DNA of 58,723 nucleotides, from assembly GCF_017163705.1 (NCBI RefSeq), contig NZ_JAFIWB010000031.1, positions 1 through 58,723 of the forward strand, given 5' to 3'. A program made the position numbers and the translations under genes. The number at the start of each line of letters is the position of its first letter. Within the stretch, counting starts at the first letter, position 1. Shown here piece after piece: positions 36,849 through 46,211 of this stretch. The notes beneath the pieces were generated by a model. It did not search any database. It was not told the origin of the DNA and saw only the letters and a program-made list of their open reading frames with translations. Origin of the DNA: Xanthomonas bonasiae (lineage in GTDB: Bacteria > Pseudomonadota > Gammaproteobacteria > Xanthomonadales > Xanthomonadaceae).

Positions 36849-37750
36849 AGCAGCCGGTGTCGCTGCGCGCGGCCGCGCTGATGCTGGCCAGCACGCTGTC
36901 GTTCGGACTGATGGTGATTGCGATCCGGCTGGCCTCCGCGCACCTGTCCACGGTGGAGATCGCGTTCTTCCGCAACCTGTTCGGCTTGCTGTTCCTGCTG
37001 CCGATGCTGCTGCGGCCGGGGCAGTCGCTGCCGCGCACCGCGCAGTTGCCGCGCTACCTGCTGCGCACCGCGATCGGCCTGGTGTCGATGCTGGCCGGCT
37101 TCTGGGCGATCGGCCACCTGCCGCTGTCGCAGGCGATCGCGCTGTCCTACTCCACGCCGCTGTTCGTGACCCTGGCCGCGGCGTTCTGGCTGGGCGAGAA
37201 CGTGCGCCTGCGGCGCTGGATGGCGGTGCTGTGCGGCTTCGCCGGCGTGCTGATCATCCTGCGCCCGGGCGCGGCCACGTTCAGCGCCGGCACCCTGATC
37301 GCGCTGCTGGCGGCGGTGATGGGCGCACTGGTGGCGATCCAGATCAAGCAGCTGGCACGGGTCGATTCGGCCAACACCGTGGTGTTCTACACCTATGCGT
37401 TCTGGGTGCCGATGTCGCTGCTGCCCGCCCTGTTCGCCTGGACCTGGCCGCAGGGCATCGACTGGCTGTGGCTGCTCGCCACCGGCCTGTTCGGCACGCT
37501 CGGGCAACTGCTGTGGACGCGCGCGCTGCGCATCGGCGAAGTCTCGGCGCTGACCCCGATCAGCTTCGTGCAGCTGCCGTTCGTGGCCGTGTTCGGCTGG
37601 TGGCTGTTCGGCGAAGCGCCGGATCGCTGGACCGTGCTCGGCGCGCTGATCATCCTCGGCGCCAATGCCTACATCGCTCACCGCGAGGCGTTGCTGGCGC
37701 GGCGCGCCGCCAGCGCCGCGGCCACCGCGGCGGCCAAGCCTGGCGAATGA
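36845..37750 (+). CDS. EamA-family (DMT) transporter
   Basis: 301 residues from GTG at 36845, overlapping the murB stop. Ten membrane helices in two EamA repeats, the first with [20 protein letters not shown] and [13 protein letters not shown], the second with [21 protein letters not shown] and [16 protein letters not shown]. Members export amino acids, nucleotides or other metabolites. The substrate cannot be told from sequence; the placement after murB may only reflect operon growth. Confidence 0.88.
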   Translation: MKQPVSLRAAALMLASTLSFGLMVIAIRLASAHLSTVEIAFFRNLFGLLFLLPMLLRPGQSLPRTAQLPRYLLRTAIGLVSMLAGFWAIGHLPLSQAIALSYSTPLFVTLAAAFWLGENVRLRRWMAVLCGFAGVLIILRPGAATFSAGTLIALLAAVMGALVAIQIKQLARVDSANTVVFYTYAFWVPMSLLPALFAWTWPQGIDWLWLLATGLFGTLGQLLWTRALRIGEVSALTPISFVQLPFVAVFGWWLFGEAPDRWTVLGALIILGANAYIAHREALLARRAASAAATAAAKPGE

Positions 37751-37862
37751 GCGCGCCTGTCCGGCCGTGCCGGCGCCAGGCGCGCGGGCCGCGCACGAAC
37801 CGGCGACAGTGCGCGATCATCGCTGCCCGCACCCGGCGAACGGGCGACACGTGGAGAACGGC

Positions 37863-38552
37863 ATGAAGACCATCGGCCTGATCGGCGGCATGAGCTGGGA
37901 ATCCACCGTGCCCTACTACCGGCACATCAACGAAACGATCCGCGCGCAGCTGGGCGGGCTGCATTCGGCCAGGCTGCTGCTGTACAGCGTGGACTTCCAC
38001 GAGATCGAGCAACTGCAGCAGGCCGGCGACTGGGACGCGGCTGGCGAAGCGATGGCCGTGGCCGCGCGCGCGTTGCAGGCCGGCGGCGCCGATTTCCTGG
38101 TGCTGTGCACGAACACCATGCACCGCGTCGCCGACGCGATCGCCGCGGCGGTGCCGCTGCCCCTGCTGCATATCGCCGATGCCACCGCCGACGCGGTGCA
38201 GGCTGCCGGCATGACCCGGATCGGGCTGCTCGGCACCCGCTTCACCATGGAGCAGGACTTCTACCGTGCTCGGCTGCAGCGGCGCGGCTTGCAGGTGCTG
38301 GTACCGGACCTGCCAGGGCGCGAGGACGTCCACCGCATCATCTACGACGAACTGTGCCAGGGCGTGATCCGCGACGCCTCGCGGCGGCGCTACCGCCAGG
38401 TCATCGCGGCGCTGCAGGCGCAGGGCGCCGAGGCGGTGATCCTGGGCTGCACCGAGATCTCGCTGCTGATCGGCGCCGGCGACGCCATGCTGCCGCTGTT
38501 CGATACCACCGCACTGCATGCGCACGCGGCGGCCTTGCATAGCCTGGCCTAG
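37863..38552 (+). CDS. Aspartate/glutamate racemase family protein
   Basis: 229 residues with GGAG nine bases before the ATG. MKTIGLIGGMSWESTVPYY is the family's start. The two catalytic cysteines are in VLCTNTMH and ILGCTEIS, so a cofactor-independent two-base racemisation is likely. Related enzymes (YgeA type) act on aspartate, glutamate or other amino acids. It follows the murB-transporter group and could supply D-amino acids for the wall, but a catabolic role is equally possible. Confidence 0.88.
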   Translation: MKTIGLIGGMSWESTVPYYRHINETIRAQLGGLHSARLLLYSVDFHEIEQLQQAGDWDAAGEAMAVAARALQAGGADFLVLCTNTMHRVADAIAAAVPLPLLHIADATADAVQAAGMTRIGLLGTRFTMEQDFYRARLQRRGLQVLVPDLPGREDVHRIIYDELCQGVIRDASRRRYRQVIAALQAQGAEAVILGCTEISLLIGAGDAMLPLFDTTALHAHAAALHSLA

Positions 38553-38666
38553 CCACGGCAGCGCACAAACCTTGCCGGCACGGATCGGTTACGCGCGCGG
38601 CCCAGGGGGCGGCGATACGCTCCGGCAAACTTCATAATGGGCGCACGCCCGATTGCAAAGAACATC

Positions 38667-39758
38667 ATGCGCCTGCTTCGCCTGCTCGCCCTCGCCACGC
38701 TCGCCCTGCTGCTGTGCCCGGCGCTGCCGGCCTTGGCCATCGCGATTCCCGAGTACACGCCGAATGTCGTCGATCCGGCCGGCACGTTGAGCGACGCGCA
38801 GCGGCAGCAGGTCAACGACGCGCTGCACCAGATCCGCGAGGAACAGAACATCTGGGGCGCGGTCTATGTCGTGCCCTCGCTCGACGGCGAGGACATCGAG
38901 CAGGTGGCCGACGCGGCGTTCCAGAAGTGGCAGCTGGGCAGCAAGGGCGCCAACAACGGCCTGCTGCTGGTGCTGGCGCTGCAGGACCGGCGCTCGCGCT
39001 TCGAGGTCGGCTACGGACTGGAAGGCGTGCTGCCCGATGCGGTCGCCCGGCGCGCACTGGACGATCATCTGGCGCCGAAGATGCGCCAGGGCGACACCGC
39101 GGGCGCCATCGTCGATGCATTCGGCTTCATGGCGCGCGTGGCCGCCCAGGACCCGGAGAGCCTGGCGGAACTGTCGCGCGCGTCGTCTGCCGCCGAGCAG
39201 GATGAACGGGCGGACTGGAAACGTGGCGTCGCTGCCTGGGCCGGCCTGCTTGCGCTGATCTGGCTGCTGCCGCCACTGCTGGCGCGCCGGCAGCAACGCC
39301 TGCGCGCGCGCCTGCTGCGGCGCCATCCGGAACTGGCCGACGCGCCGGAAGAGATCGCCAGCTCCAAGCGCAAGCGCGCATCGTCGGGGGCGTTCATCAA
39401 GCTGTTCCTGACCATCAACCCGGGCGTATTCGTGCTGGTGCTGTCGAGCCTGTTCTGGCTGGCGTTCTGGCTGTGGATCGCCGCCGAAGTGCTGACGCTG
39501 TGCTTGATGCTCGCACTGTCGGGCCGCCGCTACCGCTCGCCGGACCGGTACCGCGCCTTTCTGCAGGAGCAGGAGCGCATGCGCAAGGCGCTGATCCGCA
39601 AAGGGCATGTCGTCGAGACCGCGGCCGGCACCTACGCCTATACCTCGGCGTACTACGCCAGCGAAGCGGCCTCGTCGAGCTCGTCGTCCTCGTCCAGCGA
39701 TTCCTCGTCGTCCGGCGGCGGCAGCTCGGGCGGCGGCGGCGCCAGTTCGAGCTGGTAG
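38667..39758 (+). CDS. TPM-domain membrane protein (YgcG-like)
   Basis: 363 residues from ATG at 38667, chosen because MRLLRLLALATLALLLCPAL is a clean signal peptide; an in-frame ATG at 38637 exists. The TPM domain (about 27-160) has YTPNVVDPAGTLSDAQ, VYVVPSLDGEDIE, KGANNGLLLVLALQDRRSR and VGYGLEGVLPDA. Two later membrane helices (about 190-210 and 255-285) flank a basic cytoplasmic loop. The C-terminus is a Ser/Gly tail ending in GGGGASSSW, as in YgcG proteins. Likely a membrane-anchored protein facing the periplasm, of unknown function; TPM proteins are tied to membrane protein quality control. Confidence 0.85.
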   Translation: MRLLRLLALATLALLLCPALPALAIAIPEYTPNVVDPAGTLSDAQRQQVNDALHQIREEQNIWGAVYVVPSLDGEDIEQVADAAFQKWQLGSKGANNGLLLVLALQDRRSRFEVGYGLEGVLPDAVARRALDDHLAPKMRQGDTAGAIVDAFGFMARVAAQDPESLAELSRASSAAEQDERADWKRGVAAWAGLLALIWLLPPLLARRQQRLRARLLRRHPELADAPEEIASSKRKRASSGAFIKLFLTINPGVFVLVLSSLFWLAFWLWIAAEVLTLCLMLALSGRRYRSPDRYRAFLQEQERMRKALIRKGHVVETAAGTYAYTSAYYASEAASSSSSSSSSDSSSSGGGSSGGGGASSSW

Positions 39759-40016
39759 CCGCCCCGCGCAGCAAACTCCAGCGCTTGGACCTTGCGGCCG
39801 CGACCGACACAGGTCGCAGGCCGGCAGTGGCCACTGCGCAAGACATCCTCGATCACGGTACGGTGGCGAGCGAGCATCATGCGCAACCTTGCGTTCAAGT
39901 CCGCCAACTGTTCGTAGAGGGTCGTGACCGCCGATTTTCCAGGCGCAGCCAATGCCAAGCGAAAAAAGCGCCATCGCCCAGAGGATGGCAGCACTGGCGC
40001 ACACGACATGGCGCAT
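39759..40016 (-). pseudogene. Possible frameshifted small membrane protein gene
   Basis: ATG at 40016 has an AGGA ribosome site nine bases upstream and opens a hydrophobic segment (VCASAAILWAMALFSLGIGC) followed by WKIGGHDPL. After that the frame loses protein-like character, while the next frame continues LYEQLADLNARLRMMLARHR and TVIEDVLRS, a good coiled-coil-like helix. Joining the two at about 39920 by a one-base shift would give a single-pass protein with a cytoplasmic helix. Its tail would overlap the TPM gene on the other strand. Evidence is modest. Confidence 0.3.
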
Positions 40017-40369
40017 CAGCAGTTTCCTGTGCAGATTGAACCGACGTTGCGCGAGCAAGTGGCGCGACCACCATACCCGACGTCATGATGGTCTTCAGGC
40101 AGCGGAACTCCTGGCGCGCCCCACCGAGGTGGCACCTAATTTCCCGGTCGCTATCACTGTCGATCCTGAGTTCGGGCATAACGGCAGCGTCCTCTGCAAG
40201 CCAGTGGCACTCCGTCGATAGCGAGCGCCTCGGCAAACCATCAGCGCCAAACGGCACAGCTACATCATGGCGAGGCATGTGCCAAACAGGTGCACCTTGG
40301 GCTTCAAGGACGTGGTTTCGGCCGTGGCACGACGAACTTCAGAACCCGAACGAATGGCTGTCGATCGGA
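40017..40369. other. Intergenic region downstream of the HscC operon
   Basis: About 350 bases with mixed composition and many short open frames on both strands. None shows a family motif or a convincing ribosome site. It lies between the end of the J-like gene and the possible small gene upstream of the TPM gene's end. No repeat or terminator with a clear T run was found. Confidence 0.45.
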
Positions 40370-41947
40370 TCAGGCCACCGCCCTCTTTCTGGTTTTCCAC
40401 TGCGAGATCAGATCGCTAAGCCAGGCGATTGCAGAAAAACCGAGCGTGACCTGTGGGTAGACGATCAAGATGCCCACCCCCAAGAAGGCAACCTTGAGAA
40501 TAAGAAATCCAGCCCACGCCCAGCCCCAACCCCATTGCAATTGAGGCCGGTATCCGGCGCGGCGCATCCATCGTGCAACCGCGATCACCAACAGTGGCAG
40601 GGCGATCGCCGCGGCAACCGAGGACTTGTCCGCTGCAATGAATGCACTGGCGGCCACGGCAAGGATCGGGATGAAAAAGCGCTGCAACAGCGGGCGCCTG
40701 ACGCAAGGATCGGTTTCGTGTCTGGACTGCCAACGCAGCAGCGAAGCAAAGCAATCCCAGGCAAGCCAGCCACCGAAGATGATTGCGGCACCATAGCAGC
40801 CAACCTTCAGCATCGGGGATATACCGGGTGCCGGATTTCGATCAACCATCGCCAACAAGAGACACAGAAGCAGGAAAACTGCTGCCGCGATTAGGCTGCG
40901 GGCCACCCCGACCATGAAGGCAACTGGATTGAACCTATGCCGATCGCTGACCAAGTACCATGCGCCGACACGTTCCCGATGCAACGGCGGCGGTGGCTGG
41001 CTACCGTCCGGCACGTAGCCGATCAGTTCAAGCAGCCGCCGCACGCGGGCGGGTCGGCCTGGCCAGAGCATTGCCGCGAACACTGCGCCGTCAGACATCG
41101 TCGGGCCAAGCAAGGCCAGTAGCTTGCGCACATACGGAACCGACGCATCGGGATCGCCGCGCCGCCGCAGTGCGTCGCTCAGCTCTCCATATCCGGACGG
41201 TTGCAGCAACCAACGCTTGTGCATCCGTGCGCAGGCGTGCTGCACGAAATAGGGATCGGGTGCGTCCAGTGCCTGCTCCCAATCGAAGAAATCGGCCAGC
41301 ACCTTGTAGTGGTAGATGCTAAGTGCTTCCTCGTGTTCGAGCAGATGTCTCTGCAGGCGGGCACCGATCTGCGGTTTGCTGTCCAGCGACCACAGCTCCG
41401 GTTGCGCAAGCAGCCATGCTCGCAGCGCTTCCGGTTCAAGTCGCTGCGTCTGATGCAGGATGCGCAGCTGCAGCTGCGCCATGTCGACGGACGGCGTATC
41501 CGTAGTGGCAGGCGCGATCGATGGCGCGGTAACGGGACGCCTGCCCGGTGGCGCTTGGGAAGCGTCGGGCGCTTCTGAAGCTTCGGCCCCCCCAGGGGAG
41601 TCAGGCGCTTCGGAAACATCCGGAGGCTGGAAGGCGCCGGCAGCGGGCTGGACGGGAGCAGGCCCGGTTTCCAGCGCAACGGGAGTCCGCGCGAATGCAG
41701 CTCCAGCCTGCACCTGCGGTGCATCACCGCTGTCCTCCACGCCCTCGGCGGCCGGTTCGGCCGCCCGACGCATGGCGGCAAGTTGCCGCGCCCAGCCAAG
41801 CGCCGCCTGATAGGTCTCGTGGAGTTGCTGGAAGCCGGTCGGATCGTCATCCGGGCGGGTCACCTTTAGGCGCGCCGCGTAGGCCCGCTTGATGGCGCGC
41901 TCGTCGGCGTCCTCCTCCAAGCCAAATGCCGCCAATGCCCAGCTCAT
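40370..41947 (-). CDS. Membrane J-like protein downstream of hscC
   Basis: 525 residues from ATG at 41947 (ATGA overlap with hscC). Residues 1-50 form a divergent J domain, MSWALAAFGLEEDADERAIK, then AYAARLKVT and RPDDDP, where the invariant HPD is Arg31-Pro32-Asp33. A long Pro/Ala/Glu-rich linker (about 60-155) leads to a helical region (160-330). Several membrane helices follow (about 335-360, 370-395, 425-470, 485-515). The architecture resembles E. coli DjlB/DjlC, membrane J proteins that partner HscC. The related protein upstream of hscC shares the start and the RPDDDP element. Confidence 0.82.
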   Translation of the reverse strand: MSWALAAFGLEEDADERAIKRAYAARLKVTRPDDDPTGFQQLHETYQAALGWARQLAAMRRAAEPAAEGVEDSGDAPQVQAGAAFARTPVALETGPAPVQPAAGAFQPPDVSEAPDSPGGAEASEAPDASQAPPGRRPVTAPSIAPATTDTPSVDMAQLQLRILHQTQRLEPEALRAWLLAQPELWSLDSKPQIGARLQRHLLEHEEALSIYHYKVLADFFDWEQALDAPDPYFVQHACARMHKRWLLQPSGYGELSDALRRRGDPDASVPYVRKLLALLGPTMSDGAVFAAMLWPGRPARVRRLLELIGYVPDGSQPPPPLHRERVGAWYLVSDRHRFNPVAFMVGVARSLIAAAVFLLLCLLLAMVDRNPAPGISPMLKVGCYGAAIIFGGWLAWDCFASLLRWQSRHETDPCVRRPLLQRFFIPILAVAASAFIAADKSSVAAAIALPLLVIAVARWMRRAGYRPQLQWGWGWAWAGFLILKVAFLGVGILIVYPQVTLGFSAIAWLSDLISQWKTRKRAVA

Positions 41948-43635
41948 GCGCGCGCTTCCAGCTCGTCCAGTGCCTGGGCAAGTTCCTGGCGGTGACGTTC
42001 GATCCGGGCAGTGTCCTGGCTTTCGAGTATCTCGCGGAACTGGTCGAGCCAACGCTGCAACATCTGCCGTTCGTCGATGTATTCCTCATAGACGCGCTCG
42101 ATGCGTGCCAGCATTGCCAGGTTCTGCTGCTGGTCGCGCGGGTGGACCTTCAGCTCGGCCAGGGCCAGCAAGCGCCTGGCGATTTCGTCGCGATCGAGCA
42201 AGCCGGGATTCTGTTCGAGGATCAATTCGTGCCGCTTGCCGGTCGCTTCCTCGATCACCTCGACCTGCAATAATCCGTCCACGTCATAGGTGAATCGGGT
42301 CAGCACGCTCTGCTCGTTGCGCGGGCGCTTGGAATCCAGCGCCACCCGTACTTCGCCCAGCTTAATGTTGCGCTCGACCATGGGGTTCTCGCCCTGGTAG
42401 ACGTCGATGACCACTTCGGTCTGCCGGTCATGGGTGGGATAGAAGGTGTCTTCGCGACTGACCGGCACCACGCTGTTGCGCGGGATGATCGGATGGAAGT
42501 AGCCGTTGCGTACTTGTCCGTCGCCGCCGCGGCGCGACACCTGCGTTCCCAGCGTATAAGGACAAACGTCGGTCAGCACGACCTCGCGCAGGCTCTCGTC
42601 GCGGCTCTTCAGACCAGCTGCCACCAACGCCCCCAGGGCGATCGCATGGTCGGGATTGACGTGACGCAGCGGCAAGCGGCCGAGCATGCGCGTGGCCAAG
42701 CGGCTGATCATCGGCATACGTACCGCGCCGCCGACCAGCACGATGTCGTCCAGCTCTGACGGCCGCAACTTGGCATCGCGCAGCGCACGTTCGATCGGTA
42801 ACCGCATGCGCTGCAACAAGGGCTCGGCCAGCTGCGCAAAACGCGACTCGTCAATCTCCCAGCTGTACGCCTGCCCGGCGATGCTCAGGCTCAGTGCGGC
42901 CTGCGCCTGCGTGCTCAGCTCGCGCTTGAGTTGCTCGACCCGTCGCCGCAATTGGGCACTATCGCTGGGCGCGAGCTTGGCAGGATCGAGCCGATGCTCG
43001 GTACAAAAACCTTCCACCAGCACCTGCAGGAAGTCTTCGCCGCCGAGGAAGTTGTCGCCCGCGCTGGCATGCACTTCGACCACGCCGTCGAACATTTCCA
43101 ACAAGGACACGTCGAAAGTGCCGCCACCGAGATCGAGCACCAGCACGCGGCCTTCTCCTCCGCGTTCCTGCAGCCCGTAGGCCAGCGCGGCGGCGGTCGG
43201 CTCGTTGATCAACCGTTCAACGCGGATGCCGGCCAGTTCGCCGGCCACCCGAGTGGCCTTGCGTTGCGCGTCGGAGAAATACGCCGGCACGCTGATAACC
43301 GCTTCCTCGACCTTTTCGCCCAGCGCGGCTTCGGCATCGGCGATCAGGGAGCGCAGGATCAGCGCCGACAGCTCTTCCGGACGGAAGCTGCGCTGTCCCA
43401 ACTTGGTCTCGCGCGGACTCCCCATCCAACGTTTGAACGCGGCCACGCTGTGACCCGGATGGGTCACCAGCCGATCGCGGGCGGGCTGGCCGACCAGCAG
43501 GCTGCCATCGTCATCGACGCTGACCACCGACGGTGTCAACAGGCCTCCGTGCGGATTGGCGAACAGGCGCCCACCATCGGCATCATGGATGCCGATCAGC
43601 GAGTGGGTGGTGCCGAGGTCGATACCTACAATCAT
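41944..43635 (-). CDS. hscC: HscC-type Hsp70 chaperone
   Basis: 563 residues, shorter than DnaK (about 640). ATPase domain: MIVGIDLGTTHSLIGI, SVPAYFSDAQRKAT, INEPTAAALAYG, VLDLGGGTFDVSLLE and LVGGAVRMPMI. The substrate domain follows, with VCPYTLGTQV, IPRNSVVPVSREDTF and YQGENPMVERNIKLGE. A shortened helical lid ends in LAQALDELEARA; there is no DnaK-type EEVKD tail. HscC in E. coli is a specialised Hsp70 served by J proteins DjlB and DjlC. Here it is placed between two J-like genes, 36 bases after one and overlapping the other, so the three are probably one machine. Confidence 0.92.
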   Translation of the reverse strand: MIVGIDLGTTHSLIGIHDADGGRLFANPHGGLLTPSVVSVDDDGSLLVGQPARDRLVTHPGHSVAAFKRWMGSPRETKLGQRSFRPEELSALILRSLIADAEAALGEKVEEAVISVPAYFSDAQRKATRVAGELAGIRVERLINEPTAAALAYGLQERGGEGRVLVLDLGGGTFDVSLLEMFDGVVEVHASAGDNFLGGEDFLQVLVEGFCTEHRLDPAKLAPSDSAQLRRRVEQLKRELSTQAQAALSLSIAGQAYSWEIDESRFAQLAEPLLQRMRLPIERALRDAKLRPSELDDIVLVGGAVRMPMISRLATRMLGRLPLRHVNPDHAIALGALVAAGLKSRDESLREVVLTDVCPYTLGTQVSRRGGDGQVRNGYFHPIIPRNSVVPVSREDTFYPTHDRQTEVVIDVYQGENPMVERNIKLGEVRVALDSKRPRNEQSVLTRFTYDVDGLLQVEVIEEATGKRHELILEQNPGLLDRDEIARRLLALAELKVHPRDQQQNLAMLARIERVYEEYIDERQMLQRWLDQFREILESQDTARIERHRQELAQALDELEARA

Positions 43636-43671
43636 GAGCGGGTCCTTGTGTCCCTATCCGTTGTGAAAATT

Positions 43672-45351
43672 CTAGGCGTGCCTTTGCAGGGCGCGATGTT
43701 GCGTGTCCTGGATCAACGAGATCGCCCAGAACAGCAACGCAACCACGGTGCCGGGCCAGGCGCCCGCCTGTATTGCGATGACCAGGGGTACGCTTAGCCC
43801 CCCTACTACGCCGAGCCCAGGGATGATCGCCTTTCGCGATTCCGTATCCATGCGACCGGCCATGCGATATGCCGAGATGTAGGCGAGCGCGGACCCGACG
43901 GCCACTCCCAATCCGCCGCTACGCATCCCGACTAGGATGGCGATACTGGCTGCCGGCAGCGCCCAGCAATGCGCGAGACGCTTGCCGAGGCTCGAAAGCG
44001 TGGTGCATGCCTGCCAGCGGGCGACCACCTGGACCAGCACCAAGGCGATCCAGATCGCCAGTCCGGTTGCGAGCGCGCCGACGATCCACGCGGTGTCCGC
44101 AGCACCGGCAAACGGGAGCATCAAGGTCGCGCCAACGGCGATCAGGGCGGCGACCGCCAGCCCACGCGCCAGGTCGACGGCCACTTGCCAGCCATGCGGG
44201 CGGCGCCGATCGCCAAGCTGCCTCCAGAAGCGCACGTGGCGCGGCTGCAGCGATGCGGGCAAGCCGTCGGGGGACCATTGATCGACGATGCCGCAGAAGC
44301 GGTACATCCACATCGGACGCGCCGGCAGCAAGGCGGACAGGAAGCAACCCCACCGGGATGGCGGTCCCATCAAGCAGGCCCTCAACCACGCGGCCCGGTG
44401 CGGCGTCATCTTTGGCCAGTGCGCCGCTTCGAGCTCGTAGGCCAGCACAGCGGCATCGCCGTCAGGCGCCAGCGCGGCGAGCCGCCGCCGACTGCGCTCC
44501 TGCGTCCGCGCCGTTCTTTGGGCGTCGTGCAACCACGCGCGATCGTCGCGGTCGTGGTCCTGCTGACTCCAGCGGAACGCCGACGAGAGCGCGTCAATGG
44601 TCTGCAACTGTAGCGAGGCCTTTCCTTCGCGTAGTGCGCGCAAGACGCGCGCACCGATCGCCGTACGGTCGTCGTCGGAAAGACGGTTGACCCGTTGCGA
44701 CAACCAGTGCGCCAGCAAGTCCGGCGACCGCCCAAGCGCAATCGCCAGCACGCGACCGCTCCAGAGCGCCTGCCTAAATTCGCTGTCTTGTTCGTCGCAG
44801 AAACAGGCAATCAACGCGTCCAACGCCGCATCCGACATGGTGACGCCCTCGCCTGCGGCTTGCGTGGCGATAGCCTGCTGGATGCGCGGGCGCAGCCCCA
44901 GGGACCACAGCTCCGGCAGGGCGCGCAACCAGGGGCCGAAATCAGCTGCCGGCATGGCATGTGCCGCAGCGAGGATGCGTTCGGCCCGATCCTGCACATA
45001 GCCATCGTGCTGCCATTGCGCCAGTTCGGCCTCCAGCACCGGGTCGTGCACCAGATCGGCCAGCGAGCGGCGCTGCCTGGCCGGCGCTTCCCCGGCGGGC
45101 GAAGCCACCGCGGTCTGCGGCGCCAGCGACGACACCTCGACCTGCATGTCCTCGATCGTCGCTCTCGCCTGATGTGGCCACGTCGCCGCTTCCGTCCAGG
45201 CCAATGCCGCTTGATAGGTCTCGTACAACTGCTGGAACGCGACCGGGTCGTCATCGGGCCGGGTGGTCTTCAGACGTAGCGCGTAGGCGCGCTTGATCGC
45301 GCGCGCATCCGCATCTGCCGACAGTCCCAACGCCTCGGCGGCCCAGCTCAT
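43672..45351 (-). CDS. Membrane J-like protein upstream of hscC
   Basis: 559 residues from ATG at 45351, chosen because MSWAAEALGLSADADARAIK aligns with the start of the downstream paralogue. The J-like domain again carries RPDDDP (Arg31-Pro32-Asp33) in place of HPD, followed by FQQLYETYQAALAW. A long, mostly helical middle region (about 90-390) includes LPELWSLGLRPRI, matched by QPELWSLDSKPQI in the paralogue. About four membrane segments (405-430, 435-460, 480-500, 515-545) end the chain. First gene of the operon. Shared motifs show the two J-like genes are old duplicates. Confidence 0.82.
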   Translation of the reverse strand: MSWAAEALGLSADADARAIKRAYALRLKTTRPDDDPVAFQQLYETYQAALAWTEAATWPHQARATIEDMQVEVSSLAPQTAVASPAGEAPARQRRSLADLVHDPVLEAELAQWQHDGYVQDRAERILAAAHAMPAADFGPWLRALPELWSLGLRPRIQQAIATQAAGEGVTMSDAALDALIACFCDEQDSEFRQALWSGRVLAIALGRSPDLLAHWLSQRVNRLSDDDRTAIGARVLRALREGKASLQLQTIDALSSAFRWSQQDHDRDDRAWLHDAQRTARTQERSRRRLAALAPDGDAAVLAYELEAAHWPKMTPHRAAWLRACLMGPPSRWGCFLSALLPARPMWMYRFCGIVDQWSPDGLPASLQPRHVRFWRQLGDRRRPHGWQVAVDLARGLAVAALIAVGATLMLPFAGAADTAWIVGALATGLAIWIALVLVQVVARWQACTTLSSLGKRLAHCWALPAASIAILVGMRSGGLGVAVGSALAYISAYRMAGRMDTESRKAIIPGLGVVGGLSVPLVIAIQAGAWPGTVVALLFWAISLIQDTQHRALQRHA

Positions 45352-45500
45352 CGACGAGGCCCCGCCGCCGCATTGCTGCGCCGTTTGAAGTCCATCCCCT
45401 GCCTGCTCATAGCTCTGCAAGATCGGGTTATCGGCTGCCGCCGCCAGGACTTGAGCGCTCGGCGCTACGCCGCGCTATCCCACATTTTTGGGCAATCCCG

Positions 45501-46211
45501 CTAAGACGCGACGCGCCGGCGGCGCCAGCGCGGACGCCGTTCGCCGCGGAACATCAGCAGGTACAGCCCGAGCACCCAGACCAGCGCCGCGCACCAGCCA
45601 CCGAGGATGTCGGAGGGGTAATGCACGCCCAGGTAGATGCGCGACACGCCGACCAGCAACGCGAACGTGCTGGCCAGCAGCAGCACTGGCCAGCGCCAGC
45701 GGGTGCGCCAGGCCAGCGCGATCAGCACCGCGGCCAGGGTCATCGAGCCCATCGCGTGGCCGCTGGGGAAACTGAAGGTGTGCTCCGGCGCGATCGACTC
45801 CCACAGGCTGGGCCGGTCGCGCTGGAAGAACTGCTTGGCGCTCATGTTCAACAGCGCCGAACCGACGAACGAGAACGCGGCGAACATGGCCTCGCGCCAG
45901 CGCCGCAGGCCCAGCAACAGCAGCACGATCAGCGTGTCCAGCGGGATCACCCCGTACTGGTAGCCGGCCTCGGTGACCACGCTGAAGAACCGGTCCCAGC
46001 CCGGCGAGGCCAGCGCGCGCATGCTCCACAGCAGCGGCTCGTCGAAATAGAAGTTCTCCAGTTCGTGGACCTCGTCGGCCAGCGCCACGAACACGCCCAT
46101 CGGCAGCAGCACGCCGGCGAACAGCAGGCCGATGCGCCAGGCGTTGCGGCGCAACCAGTGGCGCACGCCGGCGGCGCGCTCGGCCGGGTTCTCACCCGGC
46201 GCGGCGGACAT
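45501..46211 (-). CDS. PAP2-family membrane phosphatase
   Basis: 236 residues with about six membrane helices. The three phosphatase motifs are [16 protein letters not shown] and [12 protein letters not shown]. Such enzymes dephosphorylate undecaprenyl pyrophosphate or phosphatidic/lipid phosphates at the membrane. The start at 46211 overlaps the end of ispG by 20 bases. Coupling to an isoprenoid gene suggests, but does not prove, a polyprenyl-phosphate substrate. Confidence 0.9.
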   Translation of the reverse strand: MSAAPGENPAERAAGVRHWLRRNAWRIGLLFAGVLLPMGVFVALADEVHELENFYFDEPLLWSMRALASPGWDRFFSVVTEAGYQYGVIPLDTLIVLLLLGLRRWREAMFAAFSFVGSALLNMSAKQFFQRDRPSLWESIAPEHTFSFPSGHAMGSMTLAAVLIALAWRTRWRWPVLLLASTFALLVGVSRIYLGVHYPSDILGGWCAALVWVLGLYLLMFRGERRPRWRRRRVAS

